Assembly (NCBI RefSeq): GCF_002727125.1
Contig: NZ_NHOA01000109.1
Coordinates: 1 to 45,156, forward strand
DNA from: Halorubrum persicum
GTDB lineage: Archaea > Halobacteriota > Halobacteria > Halobacteriales > Haloferacaceae
Reading direction: 5' to 3'
DNA length: 45,156 bases
Shown: piece by piece, positions 31,490 through 39,994 of the stretch
Numbering within the stretch: the first letter of the stretch is position 1
Layout of the letters: each line of letters begins with the position of its first letter
Position numbers and translations under genes: made by a program
The notes under the pieces: model-generated
The model's input: only the letters and a program-made list of their open reading frames with translations
The model's database searches: none
Told to the model about the DNA's origin: nothing

Positions 31490-32998
31490 TCAGAGGAACG
31501 GCCGCCAGTAGTACGGGCTCACGAACCCCTCGATGAACGCGGCGACCGCGATCAGCGCGCCGACTCCCACCAGCACCCAGAACGCGCGTTCGAGCACGTC
31601 GGCGAACGCCTCGTGAGACAGGCGACCGCGGAACGTCCGCCACGAGACGATTCCGAGGTGGATGCCGAGGGCTCCGGAGATGAAGAGCGCGGGGATTTCG
31701 AGAACCCCGTGCGGGACGACGAACGCCACCAGCGCGGCGAGGTTCTCCTCCAACGCCGCGACCGCGCCGAGCGCCAGCCCGTTGAACGCGATCGACGAGA
31801 TCGCCGGGATCACGAGGGCGACACCCCCGAGGGAGGTCGCGATCGCCACCGACCAGTTGTTCCCGAAGAAGTTGAGCGCGGCCGCCGGCGGGAGATGGCC
31901 GACCAGCCGCGAGTCGATGGACGTGGTGACCGCGCCGACGAAGGGGTCGGCCGCGAGCCACCCGACCGCACCAAATCCGACGCCGACGAGGACCGCGACC
32001 GCGTGTAACCCCGGCGTTCGCCGGACGAACCCGGTCATCTCACGCCAGCCGCGGCGGACGCCGTCGAGGAATTGGTCGCGGAGGCGAGCGTCGACCGGGT
32101 CGACGGGCGCGACCGCACCGCGGTGGTCGCCGTACAGGACGGTCTTGAGCAGGTCGAGCGCGGGGGCGGCGACGACCGCGCTGGCGAGCGCGACGACGGC
32201 CCCGCCGCCGAAGAACGCGAGCGCGGACGCGGCCGAGGAGATCGCGACGAGCACGCCGACGGCGACGACGAGGTACGCGAGGGCGTCGACGGGGTTCGAT
32301 CGGATGAACCCGGCGGCCCCCTCGACGGCGCCGATCACCCCCGTCTCGTCGACGACGACCGCGGCCGGCGCGAACGCGAACACCGCGCGGACGAGGAGCA
32401 GGACGACCAGTCCGACGAGCAGCGCGACGAGCGCGACGAGCGCGCCGAGGAAGGGGTTGACGAGGGACGCCCCGCCGACGGCGACCCCGGCGAGCAGCAA
32501 CACGCCGGCCCACAGCAGGACCTCGGCGACGTAGAGGCCGAGGAACGTGAGCCAGCGTCCTCGCACGCCGGCGATTCCGGCGGTGAGCCCGCGACCGCCG
32601 CGGACGCGGCCCGCGACCGCCGACATCTGTCCGGCCGAGACGGCGGCGTACGTCAGGATCGCCAACAGAAGCGTTGCGGCCGTGCCGAGGGTGAGAAGGA
32701 GGATCGCGGTCGGCGACGCGAGGGGTTCGAGCGCCGGGGCGACGCCCTCGGCCCACGCCTGGACCGCCTCGGGGTCCTGCGTGTCGGGCGGCGTCAGGTC
32801 CAGGTCGGCGAGCGCTCGGCGCGCGTCGGCGAGCCGACCGGTCAGCTCGTAGTGGAGGTACGTTCCGGCGACCGCAACGAAGAGGCCAACGCGAGCGACG
32901 ACGGGGATCGCCGTGCCGAGGAGGTAAAACGGGAGCAGGTCGGCGGGACGCCGTCGGAGGGTCGACGCGGTAGCGGAGACCGCGGAGGACAGGTCCAT
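31490..32998 (-). CDS. Polytopic membrane protein with C-terminal SpoIIM (stage II sporulation M) domain
   Basis: A 502-residue membrane protein with about ten to twelve helices. The N-terminal half is an uncharacterised haloarchaeal membrane domain (for example FLGALVALVALLVGLVVLLL). The C-terminal about 200 residues match the SpoIIM/DUF95 fold, with FFGNNWSVAIATSLGGVALV, ISSIAFNGLALGAVAALEEN and FVVPHGVLEIPALFISGALG. The N-N and HG-E-IPA segments are typical of this domain. Bacterial SpoIIM works with SpoIID/P in peptidoglycan remodelling, which archaea lack, so the role must differ. The ATG at 32998 has a clear TATA-like box. Confidence 0.88.
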   Translation of the reverse strand: MDLSSAVSATASTLRRRPADLLPFYLLGTAIPVVARVGLFVAVAGTYLHYELTGRLADARRALADLDLTPPDTQDPEAVQAWAEGVAPALEPLASPTAILLLTLGTAATLLLAILTYAAVSAGQMSAVAGRVRGGRGLTAGIAGVRGRWLTFLGLYVAEVLLWAGVLLLAGVAVGGASLVNPFLGALVALVALLVGLVVLLLVRAVFAFAPAAVVVDETGVIGAVEGAAGFIRSNPVDALAYLVVAVGVLVAISSAASALAFFGGGAVVALASAVVAAPALDLLKTVLYGDHRGAVAPVDPVDARLRDQFLDGVRRGWREMTGFVRRTPGLHAVAVLVGVGFGAVGWLAADPFVGAVTTSIDSRLVGHLPPAAALNFFGNNWSVAIATSLGGVALVIPAISSIAFNGLALGAVAALEENLAALVAFVVPHGVLEIPALFISGALGIHLGIVSWRTFRGRLSHEAFADVLERAFWVLVGVGALIAVAAFIEGFVSPYYWRPFL

Positions 32999-33020
32999 GC
33001 GAACCGGTTCGGCCGTCTGA

Positions 33021-33030
33021 TACTTAAAAA
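33021..33030 (-). promoter_or_regulatory. TATA-like box of the SpoIIM-domain gene
   Basis: Minus-strand TTTTTAAGTA lies 23-32 bases before the ATG at 32998. It sits between that gene and the upstream MATE gene, so the pair need not be one operon. Confidence 0.55.
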
Positions 33031-33045
33031 CCCGAGCGGTGGGGG

Positions 33046-34491
33046 TCACTCGGAGGTGCGATCGGCCGGTTCGGTCCGCTCCGAACCGTCCGCCGGCGAC
33101 GCGTCGCCGGCCTCGTCGCTCCCGCGCTCCGCCATCATCTCCGCGGCGCGGCCGGCCCACCCCGAGTAGCGGAAGCCGACGATGACGACGAGCGCCATCC
33201 ACGCGTACGCGAGGAACACGCCGACGTACGCCCCCCGGGGGCCGAGTCCGGCCGTCCGCCCGAGCAGCCACGACGCGCCGAGAAAGAGGCCGAACATCCC
33301 GGAGACGCGAGCGACGAGCGGGACCCTGGTCTCGCTCGCACCCTGCAGCGCGCCGGAGAGCGCGGAGAAGCAGACCAAGGCGGCCCCGGCGACGCCGTAG
33401 ACGCGAGCGAAGTCGACCGCATACGCGATCGTCGGACCGTCGTCGGTAAAGAGCGGAACGAGCCGGGGCGCGAGCGCGACCAGACCGAGGCCGATCGAGC
33501 CGACCGTGAGGACGCCCAGTCCGGCGACCGCCCACCCGTTAAGCCGGGCTTCGTCGGGGTCGCCGGCGCCGAGCGACTGCCCGACGAGCACCGAGGCGGC
33601 GACGTTGTACCCCCGCGAGAGCGGGCCGGTCACCTGTTGGTACACCCGCCACCCGATCTGGAACCCGGCGTTGACCGGCTCGCCGAAGCCCAAGAGGAGC
33701 GCGTTGAACGGGAACTCGGCGAGCTCCGAGCCGAACCCCTCGAGCACGCGAGGGGCGCTCACTCGGAGGAGCTGGCTCGCGATCGTGAGGTCGCGGGGGC
33801 GCGCGAACGACGCTTCGGTCCACGGGCCCCAGATGGCGAAGCAGAGGAGCCCGGCCGTGAGCACGTTGGCGCCGGCGGTCGCGAGGCCGACGCCGACGAC
33901 CTCCAGCCGCGGGAGACCGAACAGGCCGAGCCCGAGGACGACCGACCCCGCGATGTTGACGGAGTTGGCGGCGACGTTGACGTACATCGGCGTGCGGGTG
34001 TCGCCGGTCCCCTGGAGCGCGCGGGCGGCGACCAGGGCGACGTGGCGTGCGGGGGCGGTCGCGAAGACGATCGCGAGGTACGTCGACCCGAGCGCGACGA
34101 CGGCCGGGGAGGTTCGATCGCCGACGAGCCGCCCGAACACGTCGATCGCGTACTCGCCGAAGAAGAGGCCGAAGAACACGAAGGGGATCCCAGCGAGCGC
34201 GCCGACGAGGATCGCTTGCGTCACCGCCTCGTCGCGCGTGTCGGTCGCGCCCGCGCCGGTGTCCTGCGAGGAGAGCGCGATCGCCCCGCCGCCGAGGCCG
34301 AGCCCGATCCGGAGGGGAAACCGAGCGTAGAGGTCGGCGAGCCCGATCGCGACCACGGCCGCCGGCGAGAACAGCGCGGTGACGAGGATGTCGGTCGTCC
34401 GCATCGCGGTGCGGAACGTCTGCTCGGCCATGACCGGCCACGCGAGCGCGAACACGCGCGTCCAGACGCGCCGCAGCCGCGAGAGGTCCAT
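33046..34491 (-). CDS. MATE-family multidrug/organic cation efflux transporter
   Basis: A 481-residue, twelve-helix transporter of the MATE (MOP superfamily) type. Both pseudo-symmetric halves are visible: ALAWPVMAEQTFRTAMRTTD at the N-terminus and PLSRGYNVAASVLVGQSLGA in the second half. MATE proteins export drugs and organic cations with Na+ or H+; Na+ coupling is plausible here. The acidic C-terminal tail (DEAGDASPADGSERTEPADR) is haloarchaeal. No adjacent regulator is evident. Its ATG at 34491 gives MDLSRLRRVWTRVFALAW. Confidence 0.92.
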   Translation of the reverse strand: MDLSRLRRVWTRVFALAWPVMAEQTFRTAMRTTDILVTALFSPAAVVAIGLADLYARFPLRIGLGLGGGAIALSSQDTGAGATDTRDEAVTQAILVGALAGIPFVFFGLFFGEYAIDVFGRLVGDRTSPAVVALGSTYLAIVFATAPARHVALVAARALQGTGDTRTPMYVNVAANSVNIAGSVVLGLGLFGLPRLEVVGVGLATAGANVLTAGLLCFAIWGPWTEASFARPRDLTIASQLLRVSAPRVLEGFGSELAEFPFNALLLGFGEPVNAGFQIGWRVYQQVTGPLSRGYNVAASVLVGQSLGAGDPDEARLNGWAVAGLGVLTVGSIGLGLVALAPRLVPLFTDDGPTIAYAVDFARVYGVAGAALVCFSALSGALQGASETRVPLVARVSGMFGLFLGASWLLGRTAGLGPRGAYVGVFLAYAWMALVVIVGFRYSGWAGRAAEMMAERGSDEAGDASPADGSERTEPADRTSE

Positions 34492-34614
34492 GTGTCACCG
34501 CGGAGGGCCGGACAGGCTTTCACCGTATCGGAGGCGGAGAGCGCCGCCGGACGCGACCCGTCAAGCGCCGGACACCGTCCCCCTCCGGCTTCGTTCACCC
34601 CTTCGTCGCGGCCC

Positions 34615-35730
34615 CTACCGCGAGCCCGCACGTGGGAGCGTCACCGTGATCCGCGCACCGCCGTCGTCGGACTCGCCGATCGAGAGGTCCCCGTCGTAGC
34701 TGTCGATCAGGGTCGAGACGATCCGGAGGCCGCCCAACGCATCGTCCTCGGCCGCTCCCTCGCCGAGCAGCGAGTCGCGGTGTTCCGGGGGGATCCCCGG
34801 ACCGTCGTCGGCGACCGTCAGCGAGACGTTGTCATCGCCGACGCGGACGACGACCCGGACGGTGACATCGGGGCGGCCGTGTTCGATCGCGTTCTCGACG
34901 AGGTTGTCGACCACCGAACGCAACCCCTCGTTCGCCCGGACCGGCGCCGTGTCGGCGATGTCCGCGTCGATCGTCACTCCGCGACGGTCGGCGACCCCGG
35001 CCAGCACGTCTCGCGTCGTCTCGGCGAGGTCGACGTGTCGGAGCGGTGCCCGTCCGAGGAGGGCGTCAGCGACGGCGCCCGTCGCCTCGATCCGGTCGAG
35101 GCCCTCGTCCGCCTTCCGCGCGATGACGGCCGACGTGGACGAGGGGGCGTCGAGAGCTGAGTCTGGCGGGGAGTCGGAGCCGAGCCCGCCCGGCGGCTCG
35201 TCGGCGCTGGGGGCCGCTCCCCCGTCCATCAGGTCGGCGTACCCGCGGATCGCGGAGAGGTCGTTCCGGAGGTCGTGACGGAGGAGACGGTTCACGAAGG
35301 AGACGGCCCGCGTCGCGTCCCGCGCGCGCTGGGCCTCGGCCGCGCTCCGGACCGCGTAGTAACCCGCAACCGTGCCGGCTAACGCCCCGGCGCCCGCGGC
35401 GACCAGAAGCGGGAATGCGGGCTCGACGAGCCGGCGCCCCTCGAACGCGCGAACGAGGAGTGTCGCGCCGATCGCGCCGACCGCCGTGAGCCCTCCGGCC
35501 ACCGTCCACCGGGCGATACGGCGCTCCTCGTCCGGAGAAAACCCCATCGCAGCGATCCGGTAGCCGGCGTAAACGACGGCGGCCGCGATCCCGCCGTCGA
35601 GCGCAAGCGCGAGCAGCGGCCCGGTAGCGCCCGTGACGGATCCGATCTCGAAGCCGTGATGGGCCGTCGAGGCCAGCAGCAAGAGCGCCCCAATTCCCGC
35701 GACAACGCGGTGACCGCGGGGTCGATACAT
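34615..35730 (-). CDS. Membrane sensor histidine kinase
   Basis: A 371-residue kinase. Four hydrophobic segments span about 8-30, 37-60, 75-94 and 104-128, with little external sequence. A HisKA-type H-box is at NRLLRHDLRNDLSAIRGYAD (phospho-acceptor His152). The HATPase domain has N-box NLVENAIEHG, G1 DDGPGIP and G2 GLRIVSTLIDSYDGDL. There is no receiver domain and no response-regulator gene nearby, so the partner is encoded elsewhere. A helical sensor within the membrane may detect membrane state (inference). The ATG at 35730 is chosen; the upstream frame to 35820 has no family match. Confidence 0.9.
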   Translation of the reverse strand: MYRPRGHRVVAGIGALLLLASTAHHGFEIGSVTGATGPLLALALDGGIAAAVVYAGYRIAAMGFSPDEERRIARWTVAGGLTAVGAIGATLLVRAFEGRRLVEPAFPLLVAAGAGALAGTVAGYYAVRSAAEAQRARDATRAVSFVNRLLRHDLRNDLSAIRGYADLMDGGAAPSADEPPGGLGSDSPPDSALDAPSSTSAVIARKADEGLDRIEATGAVADALLGRAPLRHVDLAETTRDVLAGVADRRGVTIDADIADTAPVRANEGLRSVVDNLVENAIEHGRPDVTVRVVVRVGDDNVSLTVADDGPGIPPEHRDSLLGEGAAEDDALGGLRIVSTLIDSYDGDLSIGESDDGGARITVTLPRAGSR

Positions 35731-35825
35731 GCCGTCACTCACCGATGGGATGGGGAAAAATCGTTTGGATTGGAGGCGGAGAGCGCCGCCCGAACGTTGA
35801 AGCGTGCGAACGACGCACACAGCCT

Positions 35826-36272
35826 ATGGACGTCTTCGTGTACGGGACCCTGACCGAACCGGAGCGCGTCGCCGGGGTGCTCGACTCGTACGTGTACGTC
35901 GGCCCCGCGACGCTGTTCGGACTCCACCTCGTCGAGGGGCAGTACCCGACGCTCGCGCCGAGGGGAGAGACCGCGGGACGGCTCCTCCGCACCGAGGAGC
36001 TGGACGCGCTCGACGCGTACGAGCGCGTCGGAGAGGGGTTGTACCGCCGGGTGGCGATCCCGCTCGAAGCGCCCGACGGACATCCGGACGAGGCTGCGGT
36101 GTACGTCGGCGACCCCGACAGGCTCGACGCGGACGCGACGTGGCCGGACGCCGGAGACGGCGGCGACCGCGACGATGCCGGAGGAGACCGCGGCAGCGAC
36201 GAGTACGGGTTCGCCGATCGGGTCGACAGCTACCTCGAACGGGAAGCCGTCCGGGTGCGCCTGACCCCCTGA
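35826..36272 (+). CDS. Gamma-glutamylcyclotransferase-fold (AIG2/GGCT-like) protein
   Basis: A 148-residue protein with the GGCT N-terminal signature VFVYGTLTEPERVAGVL and the sequence ELDALDAYERVGEGLYRRV. The Glu before Arg-Val is in the place of the family catalytic acid (inference). An acidic insert (DGGDRDDAGGDRGSD) precedes the C-terminal helix. Family members act on gamma-glutamyl amines or peptides. Haloarchaea contain gamma-glutamylcysteine, so that is a possible substrate, without proof. The ATG at 35826 gives MDVFVYGTL. It is divergent from the histidine kinase. Confidence 0.86.
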   Translation: MDVFVYGTLTEPERVAGVLDSYVYVGPATLFGLHLVEGQYPTLAPRGETAGRLLRTEELDALDAYERVGEGLYRRVAIPLEAPDGHPDEAAVYVGDPDRLDADATWPDAGDGGDRDDAGGDRGSDEYGFADRVDSYLEREAVRVRLTP

Positions 36273-36370
36273 GATCGCGTCTGACGGAGGGATGACGGCG
36301 CCGCAGTCGTGCGTTTTCACTTTCACTCCGCTAGCCCTACCTTTTTGTATTCGGCACGTCTCGTTTCACT

Positions 36371-36389
36371 TGCACGTCACACGCGTGCA
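36371..36389. repeat. Inverted repeat TGCACG...CGTGCA
   Basis: A 6-base inverted repeat with a 7-base spacer (19 bases in all) in the 247-base gap before ilvA. It is suitable in size for a dimeric regulator operator. The same gap holds two tandem hairpins and T-rich pieces, but no gene I can support. Confidence 0.3.
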
Positions 36390-36403
36390 TTCCCCCTTTC
36401 ACA

Positions 36404-36449
36404 GACGGCGAGCCTGTGGCTCGGTTACGGACGGCGAGCCCGTGGCTCG
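36404..36449. repeat. Tandem 20-base repeats, each a hairpin, upstream of ilvA
   Basis: Copies at 36404-36423 and 36430-36449 differ at one base (GACGGCGAGCCYGTGGCTCG), with a 26-base period. Each contains CGAGCC-YGT-GGCTCG, a 6-base stem with a 3-base loop. A degenerate start of a third copy (GACGGCGAACC) follows at 36458. This could be a terminator for the preceding gene, an attenuator, or a dispersed repeat. Confidence 0.5.
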
Positions 36450-36519
36450 CCTCGTTCGACGGCGAACCGCGACGGAACGGACCGGAACCAATTAGCGGCC
36501 GGCGCGGCGACACCGGGGT

Positions 36520-37731
36520 ATGATCAGCCTCTCCGACGTTCGCGACGCGCGCGAGCGCGTCGACGAGGTGGCCCGGCACACGCCCTTGGAGCGGTCGCGG
36601 AGCTTCTCCGAGATGAGCGGCGCTGACCTCCACCTCAAGCTGGAGAACTTCCAGCGCACCGGCGCGTTCAAGATCCGCGGGGCGATGAACCGGATCGCCA
36701 CCCTCTCCGACGCCGAGCGCGAGGCCGGCGTGGTCACCGCGAGCGCGGGGAACCACGCGCAGGGCGTCGCGCTCGCGGCCGACCGCGCGGGCGTCGACGC
36801 CACCGTCGTGATGCCGAAGTTCGCGCCCGTCTCCAAGGTGAAGGCCACCCGCGGGTACGGGGCGAGCGTCAGGCTGGAGGGCGTCGACTACGACGAGGCG
36901 CAGGCGTACGCCCACGAGCTCGAACGCGAGGAGAGCCGGACGTACGTCCACGCGTTCGACGACCCCGTAGTGATGGCGGGACAGGGGACGCTCGGCCTGG
37001 AGATCGTCGACGACTGCCCCGAGCTCGACACGGTCGTCGTCCCGATCGGCGGCGGCGGGCTCATCTCGGGCGTCGCGGTCGCGATCAAAGAGCAGCTCCC
37101 GGACGTGCGGGTCGTCGGCGTGCAGGCCGAGGGCGCGGCCTCCGCCGGCGAGTCGCTGAAAACGGGCGAGGTCCACGAGATCGACAGCGTCGACACGATC
37201 GCCGACGGGATCGCCACCCGATCGATCGGCGAGCAGACGCTCGACGTGATGACTGAGTACGTCGACGAGGTCGTCACGGTCGACGACCGCGAGATCGCCT
37301 TAGCGCTCACGCTCCTGTTAGAGCGCGCGAAGACGCTCGTCGAGGGGGCCGGCGCGGTCGCGCTCGCGGCCGTCCTCTCGGAGGCGTTCGAGTACGAGGA
37401 GGACGAGACGATCGTCGCCGCGCTCTGCGGCGGTAACATCGACCTCAACCGCCTCGGCACCGTGATCCGGCGCGGGCTGGTCCAGATGGGCCGGTACCTC
37501 AAGATCACCATCGACCTGAAGGACCGGCCCGGCGAGTTAGAGCGCGTCTCCAGCATCGTCGCCCGCACCGGCGCGAACGTGTACGCCGTTCACCACGACC
37601 GCACGTCGCGAGACGTCGCCGTCAACGCCGCGGAGCTCGAGCTGGAGCTGGAGACCGACGACGCGGAACACGCCGCCGACATCATCGACGCGCTCGAAGC
37701 CGACGGCTACGTGGTCGAAGTGCTCTCGTGA
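36520..37731 (+). CDS. ilvA: Threonine ammonia-lyase with C-terminal ACT domain
   Basis: A 403-residue PLP enzyme that deaminates threonine to 2-oxobutanoate, the first step of isoleucine synthesis by that route. The PLP lysine is Lys51 in GAFKIRGA, the substrate loop is SAGNHAQG, and the phosphate-binding loop is IGGGGLISG. The C-terminal ACT regulatory domain begins near 328 (YLKITIDLKDRPGELERVSS) and is presumably for amino-acid feedback or activation. It has a single ACT domain, so it is the shorter (biodegradative-like or archaeal) form. It is preceded by tandem hairpins that may control it, and a CAATTAG-type element lies about 30 bases upstream. Confidence 0.94.
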   Translation: MISLSDVRDARERVDEVARHTPLERSRSFSEMSGADLHLKLENFQRTGAFKIRGAMNRIATLSDAEREAGVVTASAGNHAQGVALAADRAGVDATVVMPKFAPVSKVKATRGYGASVRLEGVDYDEAQAYAHELEREESRTYVHAFDDPVVMAGQGTLGLEIVDDCPELDTVVVPIGGGGLISGVAVAIKEQLPDVRVVGVQAEGAASAGESLKTGEVHEIDSVDTIADGIATRSIGEQTLDVMTEYVDEVVTVDDREIALALTLLLERAKTLVEGAGAVALAAVLSEAFEYEEDETIVAALCGGNIDLNRLGTVIRRGLVQMGRYLKITIDLKDRPGELERVSSIVARTGANVYAVHHDRTSRDVAVNAAELELELETDDAEHAADIIDALEADGYVVEVLS

Positions 37732-37794
37732 TCGCAGACGACTCCGGGGAACCGACCGACCGAGAACGCCACCGACAACGACGCGTCGGCCCCG

Positions 37795-37932
37795 CTACTC
37801 GTCGCCGAAATCGTCTTCGCTCGCCGCGGTCGTACAGACCGGACAGCCGGTGTCGAGGATCGTCTCCCGCATCTCGTCGTTGACCTCGATGGTCTGCGTG
37901 CAGTCCGAGCAGGTGAATTGAACGGTGGGCAC
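37795..37932 (-). CDS. 45-residue zinc-ribbon protein
   Basis: A very small protein starting at GTG 37932: VPTVQFTCSDCTQTIEVNDE, then MRETILDTGCPVCTTAASED and a short acidic end. Two CxxC pairs (CSDC and CPVC) about 20 residues apart form a classic zinc ribbon. It probably belongs to one of the tiny haloarchaeal zinc-ribbon DUFs (DUF7560 came to mind, unverified). It may bind nucleic acid or a protein partner. A TATA-like CATTTATATC at 37965-37974 allows a short leader. It lies convergent with ilvA. Confidence 0.75.
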   Translation of the reverse strand: MPTVQFTCSDCTQTIEVNDEMRETILDTGCPVCTTAASEDDFGDE

Positions 37933-37964
37933 GCTTGCTCTCGTTGTCGGAGACGGCGTCGGGC

Positions 37965-37974
37965 GATATAAATG
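37965..37974 (-). promoter_or_regulatory. TATA-like box of the zinc-ribbon gene
   Basis: Minus-strand CATTTATATC, 33-42 bases before the GTG at 37932, is a strong TATA element and implies a leader of roughly 8-12 bases. Confidence 0.5.
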
Positions 37975-38009
37975 ACCGGCTTCCGGGTCGTTGCCGCGCG
38001 ATCCCGCTC

Positions 38010-38765
38010 TTACTCGGTCCGGGGGACCGCGTACGCCCCGAGCGCGAGGAACGCGACAGCGAGCGCCGAGAGGACCGCCAGATCGCCGAGCCACGGCCCG
38101 GGCTCGTGGATGATCGCTCGCGTCCCCCGCGCGAAGTACGTCAGCGGCGAGGCCGCGACCGCCGGCAGGAACCACTCCGGCAGCAGTTCGGGCGAGACGA
38201 ACGTCTCCGAGAGGAACAGAAGCGGGAGCGCGACCGTGTTGCTCGCGGCGATCACGCCGTCCTGCGAGTCCGCGAGCGCGCCGAGCAGCGCGCCGAGCCC
38301 GCAGAAGAGCGCCACCGCGACGGCGACGAAGACGGGGAGGGCCGCCAGCGCGGGCGAGACCACCGGTTCCGCGTCGGTCACGGCCAACACGAGGCCGAGG
38401 ATGAGCAGGCTCGCCGCGCCGATGATCGCGACGTTGACCAGCGTGTGCGCGAGCAGCCACTCGGCGCGCGAGAGCGGCGTCGTCGCCAGCTTCTCGAACC
38501 GGCCGCCGTCGCGGTGGCGAGCGATCTCGGAGCCGACCCGCGACAACGGCGTGAACAGCACGACGACCGCGAGGTAGCCGGGGATGTAGTAGCCCGCTGG
38601 CTCCGCGAACAGCCCGCCTCCGGTCGGCTGCGTCTGGACCAGCGCGCCGAAGATCATCACGAGGATCACGGGGAAGAAGAAGGTGAAGAACACCGCCGTC
38701 CGCCGCCGGAGGAACGACCGCGCCGCCGCGCTCGCCTCGGTCGCGATCCGACCGACGCGGCTCAT
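38010..38765 (-). CDS. ABC-2 type exporter permease
   Basis: A 251-residue permease with six predicted helices, matching the ABC-2/DrrB-type family: FFTFFFPVILVMIFGALVQT, GYYIPGYLAVVVLFTPLSRV, LLAHTLVNVAIIGAASLLIL and a C-terminal VLSALAVAFLALGAYAV. The motif SNTVALPLLFLSETFVSPEL, seen in drug or lipid exporters, lies between helices 4 and 5. The ATG overlaps the end of the upstream ATPase gene by four bases (ATGA), so the two are translationally coupled and form one exporter. The substrate is not evident. Confidence 0.9.
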   Translation of the reverse strand: MSRVGRIATEASAAARSFLRRRTAVFFTFFFPVILVMIFGALVQTQPTGGGLFAEPAGYYIPGYLAVVVLFTPLSRVGSEIARHRDGGRFEKLATTPLSRAEWLLAHTLVNVAIIGAASLLILGLVLAVTDAEPVVSPALAALPVFVAVAVALFCGLGALLGALADSQDGVIAASNTVALPLLFLSETFVSPELLPEWFLPAVAASPLTYFARGTRAIIHEPGPWLGDLAVLSALAVAFLALGAYAVPRTE

Positions 38766-39847
38766 CGGTCACCCCCCTCCGACGCGAGCTCGCCGAGATC
38801 CCCCGTCCGCGGCGAGTACTCCTCTCCCGTGAGCCGGAGGTACACGTCCTCCAGCGAGGGTTCGGACCACGCGAGCGACTCGAAGGCGACGCCGGCGGCC
38901 TCCAGCGCGTCGACCGCGTCGCCGATCTCCTCGGGCCGAACGCCGCGGATCCGGAGACCCTCACTGGTGGATTCGACCGCCGGCACGTCCTCACCCGCGG
39001 CCGCGGGCTCCCCAGTCGATCCGCCCGAGCGTTCCGCTCGGAGCGTCTCTCGGATCGCCTCGACGTCGGCCTCGGCGGCGGGATCGTCGAGCGTGACCGC
39101 CAGCCCGGGGTCGCCCCCGTGAGCGGCGATGAGTTCGTCGGGGGCGCCGACCGCGACGACCGCGCCGTCTCGGAGGAGCGCGACGCGGTCGGCGAGCCGC
39201 TCGACCTCGTCCATCGCGTGGCTCGTGAGGAAGACGGTCGTGCCGTCGCCGGCGAGCCGCTCGATCAGCCGGTGGATCGAACGCCGGCCGGCCGGGTCGA
39301 TCCCGGTGGTCGGCTCGTCCAGAAAGAGGAGGTCGGGGTCGTTGACGATGGCGGTGGCGACGCAGGTCCGGCGCTGCTGGCCGCCCGAGAGCGACTCGTA
39401 CCACGCGTCGGCGTCGTCGGCCATCCCGACGTCGCGCAGGACGGACGCGGTGTCGCGCGACGCGTCGTACAGCCCGCCGTAGTAGTCGACCAGCTCGGAC
39501 GCCGTGAGCCGCTCCGGCGGGTCGAACGACTGCGGGAGCAGGCCGATCCGCTGCGGGTCGACCTCGCGCGGCGGAACGCCGAACACCCGCAGGTCGCCGT
39601 CGGCCTCGGTCGTCCCCGTCAGCGCGCGGACGAGCGTCGTCTTCCCCGCGCCGTTGGGACCGATGAGCCCGAACACCTCGCCGGGCTCGACGCGGATGTC
39701 GACGCCGTCGAGCGCGTCGACCTCGCCGTACGACTTGCGGACGCCCTCGCCGACGACGACCGGGGCGGTGCCGGCGGCGTCGGGGGCGTCGCGGTCCGGC
39801 TCCCCGTCCTCGGCCGCGGACGCCGTCGCGGCCGCAGTCTCGTTCAT
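38762..39847 (-). CDS. ABC-2 type exporter ATP-binding protein
   Basis: A 361-residue ATPase with Walker A GLIGPNGAGKTTLV, signature ESLSGGQQRRTCVA, Walker B LLFLDEPTTGIDPAG and switch His in LTSHAMDEVERLAD. A long C-terminal domain of about 110 residues (GLRIRGVRPEEIGDAVDALE) follows the NBD, typical of DrrA/NatA-type ABC-2 ATPases. The N-terminus is an acidic stretch of about 30 residues. I chose the ATG at 39847 (MNETAAATASA); the longer frame upstream is Pro/Arg-rich. It is divergent from the folate gene. Confidence 0.92.
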   Translation of the reverse strand: MNETAAATASAAEDGEPDRDAPDAAGTAPVVVGEGVRKSYGEVDALDGVDIRVEPGEVFGLIGPNGAGKTTLVRALTGTTEADGDLRVFGVPPREVDPQRIGLLPQSFDPPERLTASELVDYYGGLYDASRDTASVLRDVGMADDADAWYESLSGGQQRRTCVATAIVNDPDLLFLDEPTTGIDPAGRRSIHRLIERLAGDGTTVFLTSHAMDEVERLADRVALLRDGAVVAVGAPDELIAAHGGDPGLAVTLDDPAAEADVEAIRETLRAERSGGSTGEPAAAGEDVPAVESTSEGLRIRGVRPEEIGDAVDALEAAGVAFESLAWSEPSLEDVYLRLTGEEYSPRTGDLGELASEGGDR

Positions 39848-39994
39848 GCGAACGAGTCGGGGTGCCGCGCGCGTAAGGGTTGCTCTTCCGGTCGGGCGGG
39901 GGGAAGGCGGACGAGAGTGGAAGGGAACGGGAAACAGCCGGGACGGCGCTCCCGGTCCGTTACGCCTAAGCGACGGCGAGCCGACCCACGGCGT

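Noticed and set aside
36292-36495. Possible 67-residue protein before ilvA
   Set aside because: The frame runs through the tandem hairpins and T-rich segments, has no haloarchaeal acidity and no promoter spacing.
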